Assembly (NCBI RefSeq): GCF_027744825.2
Contig: NC_071342.1
Span: 20,184,001-20,248,000 of the forward strand
Reading direction: 5' to 3'
Length of the DNA stretch: 64,000 nucleotides
DNA from: Synchiropus splendidus
Taxonomy: Eukaryota > Chordata > Actinopteri > Syngnathiformes > Callionymidae
The notes under the pieces are model-generated. The model was not told where the DNA came from. It searched no databases and saw only the letters and a list, made by a program, of their open reading frames with translations. Positions 19,401 to 31,400 of the stretch are shown here, in pieces. Position 1 is the first letter of the stretch. Each line of letters starts with the position of its first letter. A program made the translations under genes and the position numbers.

Positions 19401-22400
19401 ATGCCTTAACTTACACATTCAGAAAATAATATCGTCAGCTTTACTTCCCTTAAAAGCTCTACTGATTTTAAATGTGGAAACTTAGACATGAATGTGTCAT
19501 TTTTACTGTAATTTCCGTACTGTTGAGCACACCTGAATATAAGCCGCACCCACCGTATTAAATACGAAAATAGAGGGTTACCCCAGGAGGGTTGGAGAAG
19601 GTTTCTGGAGAGGGGTGCTGCCCCGTGATCGGACTGAAGTACACAGTACAAGTAACATCCGACTTCCGACCGGGATCGGTTCCAACCAACCGGTCGTAAG
19701 TCAGATTGGACGTAAGTGGAATGCCATTCAAAATAGCCGACGCGAGGGTTATAGGTGCAAATGTAGTGGTGGGCATCTGCTGAACATGGTCGTAAGTAGG
19801 GGTGGATGCAAGTCGAGCAGGTCGTAAGTCGGATGTTACTTGTACTAGCAGTAAAATATGTAAAAAATGGACACCCAGTTTTTTTCAGCAGGACGCCCTA
19901 AATGTCCCATTATTATTACCTGCATATTGCCCTACTCGTAGTGTCATCACACTGGTTTCCATGTAATCAAAACTCACCGATTCTCAACCAAACCTTCAAC
20001 AATCGTTTCCAAACCTAACGCAAAGCTATTTAATCTGAGGCATATTTTGGCTTTTTTTGGCACGAAGCCTGGAGTGGAAGGGAAAGAATCATTATAAAAA
20101 TATGTTAAGTCAGTCATCAGCGTTGCGTGTTGGGAGGGGAATGGATTGGGGGCGGGGCTTTGCACACCCCGTTTCACAATCCTAGCTAAAAGCCTTTTAG
20201 CAGGACACTTGAAGCAGAAGTTCCTAAAAACTTTCCTTGACGTAGCGCTGTTATAAACTCAGTTGTTCCGCTTCTTTGTGTGGGAACGTGTTTCCAATGA
20301 ACCATTCCAAGCCGGTCCCAGATTTCAGTCCTGCCTCAATGAGCTAACGTTCATTCACTGCTACACAAGTGAACCGTGCCCGGTCAGTCATCTACAGTGC
20401 GCTCTGTGACCTCCCCCCGCCCCACAATAAGCGTCAGCGTGGAGCTGATGGGGGTGAGGGGACGAACACATCAGCACTTCATCTGTTTACTGTTCACACT
20501 AAGCGAGCAGATTTTTATCTATGTGGCGCTGTCGGCGTCAGAGTCGGGGGAATAACTGTTTTGAATGCTCAGCCGAACGGGCAACAATAGCGCTGGCGTG
20601 CAAACAATGCGGCCGTGGCCGGGGCAGCGGATACAGGACGCAGCTGCCGAACCGGCAGCCTCCAGCTCCACGAGGCCTCACCTTTGGCATACATGTCACT
20701 TTCATGAATTGAATCACACATGCTGGAAGCCTTTCATTCAGGGAGTGATGCCTCGGCTTTGAGGTCTTAGTTGTAGTATTGGTGATGCAGTTTCAAGTCA
20801 TTGTACAGTGCATTCCGGCTACGCCTCAATGTGAAACTCGCTCAGTGTGTGCGGCGCAGTCTGTGTTGTAGCTGGAATTCTTTTGACTGGAATTTTCATG
20901 GAGATATTTTAAGCTGCTCCTTGATGGTGCTTCAGTGAGTCATGGCTGTCTCTTATGAGCCTTGATTTTCCAGTTCCATATTGGAAGGAAGATGTGAATG
21001 GTGTGGGAAATACATACTTATTTTCTTGCTCAGGAGACTCAAAATTTCCTGCGAAATTGGTCAGCAGCTCGTAGTCCCGCCGTTTCATGTGGAACAGTGG
21101 CAAAAAAAATGCAAACGTCTAATTTAAATTACATTTTAACCACGCCTTCCTCTCTGTCATCATGTTTTGTCATGTGTTTAATCTGCATTAGGTCGTCATC
21201 TAGATTCCTCTTTTGGCCATACCATACCACATTTATCTGTAAAGCACTCAAACAACACAAGCTCATCACCAAGTACTGTAGAGACCTTAAAATCCCGATA
21301 AAACAAAGATTGAAAATAATACATAAAGGCTGCAGAACCCATTAAGACTAACACACGAATCAAAATCTACTACGTAAAGTCGCCGCCCTGTTAAATACAC
21401 TTTGGTCAGGGGTTTCTTCAGTGGTACAAAATGGAGCAGCATGTCCCTCCGTATTTTGTTCAACCGAATCTCCAACCCCTCTGAACATCCTGTTGTTTTT
21501 CTGTCTTGCAGGAACGGAACCGGCCCTTTGATGCGTTCAGCTTGCACTCTTTGGAGAATTCCTTAATGGATATGATCAGGACTGACCACGACAAAGGTAA
21601 ACCGGTGACTAGGAGTGTCCGCTTTCCTTACATGTCCTTGCCTTCCGTCGCAGCGAAAACAAACATGCTTCAGTGTAGTTCACCGCCAGGAGCCTGTCTT
21701 TTTATGTCTCCATTTGATAGTGAGCACAATCCATTCTTAGTACTTTGACCTTCTACCGGGTAATATACTATCAAAGCGGCGAAGCAACATTGTATGGAAC
21801 ATAAAGTGACTCGTGGCTTTCGAGGTATGTTTGTGGCGTGAGGTCATTTCATTTAACCTGCTGTTCATGAAGGCGTTGTTGAAGGAAAACTGACTTGACT
21901 GACTTTTGAACCGTGTGGAGTGGTGTAGTTGAGACCACTTAACCCCAGACTGAGTCAACCAAACTGAACTCGGTTCCCATTTGCCAAGGCTTCAGAACTC
22001 CATTTCCAACCAACTCCGAAGACTTTATTGATACACATGCATCTGTTTTAGACGGATTCTGTTTGCTAATGGATGGACAGAAGCTCTTGAAGCAGAACTT
22101 ATTGATCATTTATGTTGCATTAAGAGCTTTTAACACGAAGAGTCAAAGCTCTCTTCCCATCACATCTCACATCAAGGTTCACTAATGGAAAAAACAGCAA
22201 ACTTTCTTGTGGTGGTATGTCAAAGACTTCATTGATCTGAACTTGAATAAAACTGAGAGTGTCAACTCATCACGATCCTTCCATCTTGTCGTTGAGTTGC
22301 CGCTAATATTCTGCCGTATAACTTTTAAGCACCACCGCCATCTTCAGAGGAACCTTTCCTCCAGTGCGTGCACTGAAATAGCCCCATCACAAACCAATGA

Positions 22401-25400
22401 GTAATGCAGTTGTAATGCCACCAGGCTGCCGGACTGGCTCTCGAGCATCCTAACCTAACCCTAACCCTACAGCCAACCAGTTTGCAATTCTCTGGTTTCA
22501 TTTTGGAGACTTTATGGCTCGGTATGAAAATGAATCAGCGGTTAATGACTCATTTTCTCCCAATATTTACTCATGAAGAACAAGCCAGATGGCCTGTCAA
22601 CACAAGTGGCTGATAAAGAATGCACTCAAGCATCTTCATCTTTATGACACAAGCATCAATTCAAAGTCACAGACCACCCGCGGAGAGGTTTCAAAACAGC
22701 CGGCTGTACTGGTTCCCCACTGCGCTGAGGTATCATGCATACCTGCTCTTCTTGACCTTTTTAGTGATGCTAAAACCGAGGCGTGAGGCGACCCCACCCA
22801 TGGGGACCCACTTCTGTGAGGGTCAGTGTATAGGGTGGGGCCATTGTTATTTAAGTCGCGGTGCGTGTTTCATGTCCCCCCCCCACCCTGACAGTTTTAA
22901 AAGCTTTCGACTCTTGTGTGAGAAAAACAAGGGCCACGAGGGACGCCTGAACAAACGGACCCTTTCTGCAGCCGCACACACACACTCTCACACGCGGTCC
23001 GACATACTTTGGCATGTTATTCTTGAACTGGGTCAGCTGAGCGAGGCACCCCATACTCTTCCTTTATCCCTGGAAAAACAACATCAGCTTGACAACCGCT
23101 CACATGATCTGCTCAAACACTTCCACGCTGTACCAGTATGAACTCATTTTAGCGTCTCCACACATCCTCACTTGTGTCTTACAGTTAGCCGTGTAATCTT
23201 CCACGCCTCAAACATCCCAGTCACAGTTATCAGTAACCACTTGAGGTACTTGAAATCTCCTAATACGACCCTAGAGATGTGGCCGAGCTGAGATCCCACT
23301 TTATCCTCATGATCTCTCCACTCAGCAGCTGTGACTCACATGACTTTAGTCAGACAGCAGTTCTAATTGCAATTTGATTTGCCTCTTTAGCGACGTGAAA
23401 TCGGTGCATATTCACATTGTTGGATCCTTGACATGTCTGGAGGACATTATTCTCCTAGGAACTCGCTGTTTTCATGGATGTGAGGAGCGCTGTTTTGCTA
23501 CTGAGCTCAACTTGATGCAGCATTCCTGGCAGCACTATTGAATCTCTGTGATGCTCTTATATTTTCACCAACCGAGGAAGGACAGCGCCACCACAATAAA
23601 TGCTTGAAGAAGTGTGGTAACCTAATAACCTAACTTTATTGACATCCAATGCTGACACAGAAGCCTCTAGCCTGTGCGTTTGACCATGAGGTGCTATGTA
23701 TACCAAGTGACATGAACGTGAATTTCCAGCGCGACACCTAAAGGTCACCCACCCCGTGGCACCGTCCCAGTTGTGCTCAGAACTGGAAAATTCCCAGTTA
23801 CACCTCCTCGGTGATGTCGCCCGATATTGGATTTCCCAGTGGGAGAATCCTCACCACCCCGAACATGCAGTCCAAGATGGCATCGCCGATCATAAACAGG
23901 AAGTTTCGAATCACAGCTAAGGAAGCAAACCTGCGAATTTGTGTTTCCTCTTCCTCCTGCCGGTTTTCTACTTGCAAATGAAGCCAGTATTTATCAGGAC
24001 CTTGCTTGTATCTGATTCATGGCACGTGTGAGGTTAACCTTTGTGGACATCACTATCTTCTTTTACAACTTTGATAAGTGGAATACACTGATCTCGGCTC
24101 TGGCGTCATTCCCAGCTCCCAATTCCAAGATAACTAGAATGCAGTGGAATACCTAATGCCTTACGTCTTTTTACATGAGGCGCTGCCTATGGCCACAGAA
24201 TGTGTCATGAAAAGTGGATTCTAATGTGTGAAACTCTCCCTACACACATAAAGATCATGACCGCTGACTGTTGAGAGGCGGTATTTGGGACAAATGAACC
24301 CACCACAGACACGAGGATCCTCTTGTTGGATCTCCTTGTAGGAGTTAAGAGAATCTGGTGTTAGTCAGGAAGGGGCAAACTCTGAACAAAAACCCGAATT
24401 ATCCTTATGTGTGTGGCCCCCTTTAGGAATCGGCATGTGTTGTGTCGGTGGGTCACTAAAATGTTCCCTTTTTTTGTGTAAGAGCACTCAATAGATAAAG
24501 GGCAACTCTTCATTGTCTGTCACATTGTTTGTATTCTTCAACTACCTCCGGTTTGGTCCCAATGGCACATTATGAGCAGAAGACCTCGAGCTGCAGATAC
24601 AGCCGATGGAAAGTTCCAACGATCGCTGTGATAACTCTTAGATATTTGTCACTTATTCTCAATAACGTAGAAGCGTTGTGCAGCACAACATTGACCCCAC
24701 AACAAACACAACCATCTTCATTCCTACGGTAGCTGAGGAAGTGCTCTTGTTCTGGTTCAAAGCAAAGTCACTCAAGCAAACTTTTGGCCCATAGTTCATT
24801 GCTTTAGACTGTTGGGCCAAAGTGAGGCCGACAAGCTGGATTTGACCCATTTCCAAACACACAATCGACTCCTCCTGAGAGGCGGCGGGATGTCCCTGCT
24901 CTTGAAACAGCCAGTAATGACAGTTTTCAGATAACAGCAAGTGCTGGTTGGCCGTGTTAAAAGTTGCCTCCTTAAACAGCGCTGTCCGACTTTGTTTTGG
25001 TGGAAAATCCTGCAAGCATGACTGAGCTAATTCAGTCCAGGCAACAGGACAAGTCTCGGCTTGTTTTGACTATTAAAAAACACATCCATCCTGAACTCAC
25101 AAGCCTGGCAATACTATCGCGAGCGTCAGTGCCAAGCGGTGCGTGAGGCTGCTCCGGATTCAGGGAACGTCTGTGCGTTCTGTGCGGTGCTGGTTTTACT
25201 GAAGGTTGGATAGCGGTTTGATAACGCTGTGGTGTAATCTGTGTGTAAATTCAGTGGGGCGCTGGAGTTCAGCGGGGGCTGGTGCAAGTAGGCCACGGTG
25301 ACAAAAACACAAAATCATTCCCTCAGCAGGTTCTCTCTCAAACTTTCCATTCATCTGTCAGGTGCGTGAAATACACTTTCCTCCCAGGGCTTATTGTAAT

Positions 25401-28400
25401 CTTATTTTTCTGTCGCCCTAAACCTGTGAGAAGCGTTCATTAGTTTATCGGGGAATGGTCGGGCAGCTTAGAGGCACCCCACTGACGTGTTTTTAGTTTC
25501 ACAGAGGCTAATATTTCCACACTTTGCTGTGGAAGGTGTTGGCACACCCCCTCTCCTTTCATAACTCCAGCGCAGGCTTTCACCTCCACTTGTTATTGGG
25601 GCTTTAGTGTGAACAGAAGCAGAGAAAACAAGCGAGTTTGAGGTCTAACCCAGGAATCGAATTAGTTCATTGGGGTGGGATCCTCCCGGTGTTGTATGGC
25701 CTTCATTCATCCAGTCATTCCCGCTACCTATATCCAGCTAGTTTTGCCTAGAGCCGAGAAACACCCTGCGCAGCAGTGATGTGCTAATGTGCTGATCTTT
25801 TTTTTACTTCAAGTAGCTGCATTTCAGCCCTGAGAGTTGGAGGGCGTTCGCTGATATTGCGTGACTTCAGTCGTGCTTGTTTACACAGTTATGCTCCACG
25901 AATGGCCACCTGTCTGCATCATAATACAATTCATGGTAATATATGGAAGCAAAATCTCATTGAGTTGGGCATGGTTGACGTCATGTCCCTTTAAAAGTGT
26001 CCTTTATCCAAGAGTCCAGCTACTCCCAACAACTAGACTCCCTTCATTTTCTGGAGTCTCACTCAGGGATGAGGCGAGTGCTGACTTCACTTTCCAGCAA
26101 CCCTTGTTCAAGGCTTGTTCTGCTTCCGTACGCCTCCCTTTTCAATGCATTAGACTCTGTTTGTTTCCTTAAGCTCTTGTGGGGTCAGCAGCCACGGTCC
26201 CTTCACCCTGAAACATTACAAGGAAAATAGTTGAAAATAGACAATAAGGTCTTCTGGATATGCCTTAACTTGACTTGCTTACGAGATGCTAAACCTCAGA
26301 TGTTTCCGCTGGATTCTCTCGATGCACAGGAGCCACTCTGGGGGCCAAGCTATGAAGAAACAGCTCACTGTGGACACCCTGCGCAGCAGTGGTGTGCTAA
26401 TGTGCTAATCTCATTTTTACCTCAGGTAGCTGCATTTCAGCCCAGAGAGTTGGAGGGGGTTGAGAATTGAGGAAATGTCACCATAACAGCGGCGGTAGTA
26501 ACAGCGTCTCAGGGCCCCTCCAGACCTGCCACTCAACTCCTGGAGGGAGCAGATGGCACAAGCTCAGAGCTATTTTAAGGCAATAGGAAGACAACTGTCC
26601 CCCTCTGTCACCCTGAGTGACTAACTGGCTCTGAAAGGCAAGCGAAGGCCGCAGTGTTTGTTGCGACTTCTGCCCTCGCATCAGCAGCTCTGGTGGCGAA
26701 TGTGTTCTCTGACAACATCCTCTTTCCCCGTGGGTCAATAATTGATCAGTGTCTGCGGACCAAACATGACCAGGTTCAGTGGAGGGAAGAGAAACTTTTG
26801 GGTGATCATAAAGACTTTTAACTAGAACAGGAGATTTGATGTCGTGATAGGGACGTGCGTGGTGAAGAACAGATGCTCTCCTGTAGAATTGTTTGTCTGG
26901 TGGCACATGTGAGGGCAGGCTCCATAATGCCACGCATGCTCACGCGAACCGACAGTATGTAAGTATTTATGTAAAGGCCTGACTGTGTTTGCCCTTGAGC
27001 CCGGCCGTTTCCTCGATTCTCACTGGCTGCCCTCTCATCCTCCCCCCAGCCGGCCGGTGCGGTTCCCAACCAGGTATAACTGGTAGCACCATCCACTCTT
27101 GTTTGCGATCCAGGAGGGGGGCCTCAATCTGTCCCACCGTTTCCTGGCTTAATGCAAAGCTTGACTTTTTTTTTCGTTGCTCAATGCGTCTGGTCTTTAT
27201 TTCAAAGTCCACGTCTCCTCCAGGAGCACCTGCCTTTCACAACTCTGAACACTCCAGTCCGCTCTGAATCTGAAGATGAAGACACGATTGCGAAATGAGA
27301 AGGATCATTGTTCAGACAGACCTCCGCTCTGGCTTAAACAAAGGGCTTAGGAAGACTTTATCAATACATGGGGCTCAACACAGTTATTGCTCGACACGTG
27401 AATGAGCTTTGAGGTTTTGAGATGACTCATTCTAGAAGCTTCCTTTAGTCATCAGCCCCGCAAACAATATCTTCAAATTGATTTAAAGAGTCACTGACAC
27501 GGCTCTGGAACTATGTAAAAATATTTACCATAAAGCTGTTGAGAATAAAATGATACATATTCCGTGCGGTGTTGCCAGAAACCTGCCTCGGTTACATGAC
27601 ATGAATCTGCTCCTGTCGCATCTCATAGATGCAGGGAGACTAGCTCTTCAGCTTCAGTGTCAGAGAAGAGATGCTGAACCGTTGCGTGGTGGCTCAGTGT
27701 TCTATGCCTCTTCTTCTCCCCAAAAGATGTAGAGCCTCATGAGGAATGGGTGAAGTGACTTAAAAGAACGGGTGGCGACTGTCAGCTGTGTTTCGGAGCC
27801 ATCATTTCGCTGCCTGTGGAGGAACCTTTTGACCCGAAAGTTCCCATCAAAAGGATTCTGCAACAAAATAAATGTAAAATAACAGTAACATATCATCAAA
27901 GTATCAGTGCTAAAACTGTCGTAGAAAAGAATAAATCCCTCTGTTTGTTTATTTAGTATAACACAGTGTTTTTTTCATTTTTATTTGATCATTCACTGTT
28001 TTTTAGCCGACCAATGCCCCTTCACCCTGAAACGTTACAAGGAAAATAGTTAAAAAACAGATAATAAAGTCTTCTGGATATGCTTTAACTCGACTTGCTT
28101 ACGAGATGCTAAATCTGAGATGTTTCAGCTGAATTCTCTCGATCCTCTCTGAGGGCCAAGCTATCAAGAAACAGCTCACTGTGGACAGAACACGTGATGT
28201 GAGACTCTCCCTCCCATTTATTTATTTAAAAGAAGGGTTTCTATTAAACTCGATATTGGCCTGATCCCGGCGAATACCTTGCGTCTCCTCCTAAAGTCGT
28301 CTTGTATGCGTCTGTCTGCCGGTGTGTCTAAACCAGCCGGTGTAGGCGGATTTTGACATGGGGCCCTGTTTGAGGTGGTGAGGGATGAAGGGCGTGCCGT

Positions 28401-31400
28401 GCCTGTGTGGCTGCAACTGTTAATGATGTTGACTGTGAGGCCGGGGGAAAAAAAAAACCTTGTCCAGGCAGGGTGTTTGTATCTCAGTTTTGGTGGTGAA
28501 GCAGGAGATAACCACGGCGCTTCCTCTGGGCGACGCCACACCCGCCCACTCCCTGAGCCAGCGCTGACAGATGGGCCCTTGTGACACGCAGACATTGTCA
28601 CCGCAGCAGAATGCACACTCTGTTGGATTCCAAACCTTTCAGCTTCATTGTTTGCGTGTGTGTATGCATATGAGCCGCGTGACAACAGAGGAGCCAGTGT
28701 TTTCATCATCTCCTCTGCCGCGCTAATAGCTTCAGCAAATGTGTTGTTTTCCCGTTTCAAGTAAATGTTGCAACACTGAATGTCTCCCATCTATCATGTT
28801 TTATCTTCAATATATTTACGTTTCCCCCCCCCCGACAGGACGAATGGGCATTAACTTTCATCATCCAGGAGCCGATCACATCATGCCACTGAACAGTAAG
28901 TCATGCTCATTTTACACTGTCGCTTATGGACGCTTTAAACTGGATTTTTCCTTCTAGTATTTCCATCCACTTTCTCAGGGAAGGCTTTGTTAATGGCTTT
29001 AGTGATGCATGTTGTCACTATCTTTCACTTTCTGTTCTCTTTCATTCTATGTTGAACTCAAACCAGGTTTCAAATTCAACATGAGGCTCCAATCTCCAAA
29101 GAAAGTTTGGTTTCATAGTTGGATTTGTGGCTTTTCTACCCCCGGAATTAGGACAGACCAGGTGTCAAACTCCTGGCCTGCAGACTGTGTTTGACCCCGG
29201 TATTCGGGCCGCAACGATTATTTTCGTTGGCGACTCATCTATTCATTATTTTGTCGATGAGTCGACTAATCGCGATGACCTTTGTTTGGGCCTAAAATTT
29301 CTTAAACCAACCACTGTAATACTCCAGACACAATACATTATTAAACAAGTATATTAAAATTGTGACACATCATCCAGGAACATGTATGAACCCTGTGAAG
29401 CATGAAGCATGAAACAGTGGACAGAGAGCTCCAGTTCTTTAAAACTGAGGTCTTTACTGGTCCTTGAGAAGAATTTAAAATCGTCACTCTCTGTTGAAGC
29501 GCAGATGTGACGTGTGTGACATCATTAAAAACAAATCAATATCCTACAGGTTAGCATCGTGCTAACCGATATGCTAGCTTTTAGCTCAAGCTCAAGACCA
29601 AACACGGAACACTCTTTCATCATTCTACCATGGTGTCTGAATGACAACCAGTTCTCGATGCCCATCCTGCGGCTCATGTGTGTTTACACCGACAGCGACA
29701 CGACACATTGACGCACAGATTTTGACGTCAACAAATTGTTGTTGTCGACGTTATCGATGATAATTCCATGTGGTCCTCAACGCTCCTGAAATCTCAAACA
29801 AATGACCCTCTCAGGAAAATCCTCCAAACGCGCTCACATCAAGCCTCATGAGGCACTGCAACAGTCAAAGAGCGCTTCTAGTTAGTTGAAGTCCATATCT
29901 GCTTTTTTAACAGAAAGCGACTGAGACCATAGACACTGTGCATGGGACCAGAAAGGACGTGTGAGGCCATGTGATTAGCAACAGTCAGCAAACACGTATC
30001 ATGTCCCGACATGTGCCACTTCACACATGGAGCGTTGTGTACTTTGTTATCAGCCTTGAGGGGGTTAAGGTGTAGCTCAGCGAGGCTCAGTTGTTGCCCC
30101 TCTGCTAGATAAAAATATGTTCCGCAAGTCAGGTGAGATTTCCCACTCGTCGTTTCAGGATTCTGAGGGAGGGTCAATGACTTGCAGGAGTCTTCCAGTC
30201 ACCCTACTCCTTGCTTTATATTTAAACCCGCGTGCCTTCGGTTTGGTTTGCTTGTTTTAACGGTGACGTCTCCAGCCGCTTCTCAGCATGTGTTGAGTTT
30301 CAATGTGGAATGGCTGGTCAGCCACTTCAGGCTCCGGACATCAGGTGTTACTGCGATATTACATCCTGGAGCCTCCTAAAGTCGTCTTGTATGCGTCTGT
30401 CTGCCGGTGTGTCTAAACCAGCCGGTGTAGGCGGATTTTGACATGGGGCCCTGTTTGAGGTGGTGAGGGATGAAGGGCGTGCCGTGCCTGTGTGGCTGCA
30501 ACTGTTAATGATGTTGACTGTGAGGCCGGGGGAAAAAAAAAACCTTGTCCAGGCAGGGTGTTTGTATCTCAGTTTTGGTGGTGAAGCAGGAGATAACCAC
30601 GGCGCTTCCTCTGGGCGACGCCACACCCGCCCACTCCCTGAGCCAGCGCTGACAGATGGGCCCTTGTGACACGCAGACATTGTCACCGCAGCAGAATGCA
30701 CACTCTGTTGGATTCCAAACCTTTCAGCTTCATTGTTTGCGTGTGTGTATGCATATGAGCCGCGTGACAACAGAGGAGCCAGTGTTTTCATCATCTCCTC
30801 TGCCGCGCTAATAGCTTCAGCAAATGTGTTGTTTTCCCGTTTCAAGTAAATGTTGCAACACTGAATGTCTCCCATCTATCATGTTTTATCTTCAATATAT
30901 TTACGTTTCCCCCCCCCCGACAGGACGAATGGGCATTAACTTTCATCATCCAGGAGCCGATCACATCATGCCACTGAACAGTAAGTCATGCTCATTTTAC
31001 ACTGTCGCTTATGGACGCTTTAAACTGGATTTTTCCTTCTAGTATTTCCATCCACTTTCTCAGGGAAGGCTTTGTTAATGGCTTTAGTGATGCATGTTGT
31101 CACTATCTTTCACTTTCTGTTCTCTTTCATTCTATGTTGAACTCAAACCAGGTTTCAAATTCAACATGAGGCTCCAATCTCCAAAGAAAGTTTGGTTTCA
31201 TAGTTGGATTTGTGGCTTTTCTACCCCCGGAATTAGGACAGACCAGGTGTCAAACTCCTGGCCTGCAGACTGTGTTTGACCCCGGTATTCGGGCCGCAAC
31301 GATTATTTTCGTTGGCGACTCATCTATTCATTATTTTGTCGATGAGTCGACTAATCGCGATGACCTTTGTTTGGGCCTAAAATTTCTTAAACCAACCACT

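Larger units (their letters stand above)
21597..28838. other. cpeb3: cpeb3 intron 2 (7.2 kb, internally duplicated)
   Basis: No nested gene recognised. A short telomere-like run (CCTAACCCTAACCCTA) lies near 22451-22468. Two families of intronic duplicates lie at 25761-25846/26374-26460 and 26202-26376/28021-28187. The left breakpoint of the 2085-bp tandem duplication is at 28287. I found no counterpart of the human exon encoding SFADIMWRNHFA. Confidence 0.6.
28287..30371. repeat. 2085-bp tandem duplication, copy 1
   Basis: Every position in this stretch recurs 2085 bp downstream. I compared the lines by eye, including exon, introns and embedded repeats, and saw no difference. The left breakpoint is set by T28286 versus G30371. 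The trinucleotide CCT occurs at each of the three junctions (28287-28289, 30372-30374, 32457-32459), a 3-bp microhomology. It contains a cpeb3 exon and the fragment at 29207-29770. Confidence 0.95.

Noticed and set aside
16490..21511. Self-cleaving CPEB3 ribozyme expected by analogy with mammals
   Set aside because: I saw no sequence resembling the HDV-like ribozyme core in the cpeb3 introns. The ribozyme is described from mammals, so absence in a fish is expected. A structure-based search would be needed to exclude a diverged form.
22449..22470. Telomere-like CCCTAA repeats
   Set aside because: Only about three units, far too short for an interstitial telomeric site of note.
28218..28790. 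190-codon minus-strand open frame, repeated at 30348-30875
   Set aside because: It lies antisense to the cpeb3 intron in the tandem duplication, has no family resemblance, and recurs only because the DNA is duplicated.
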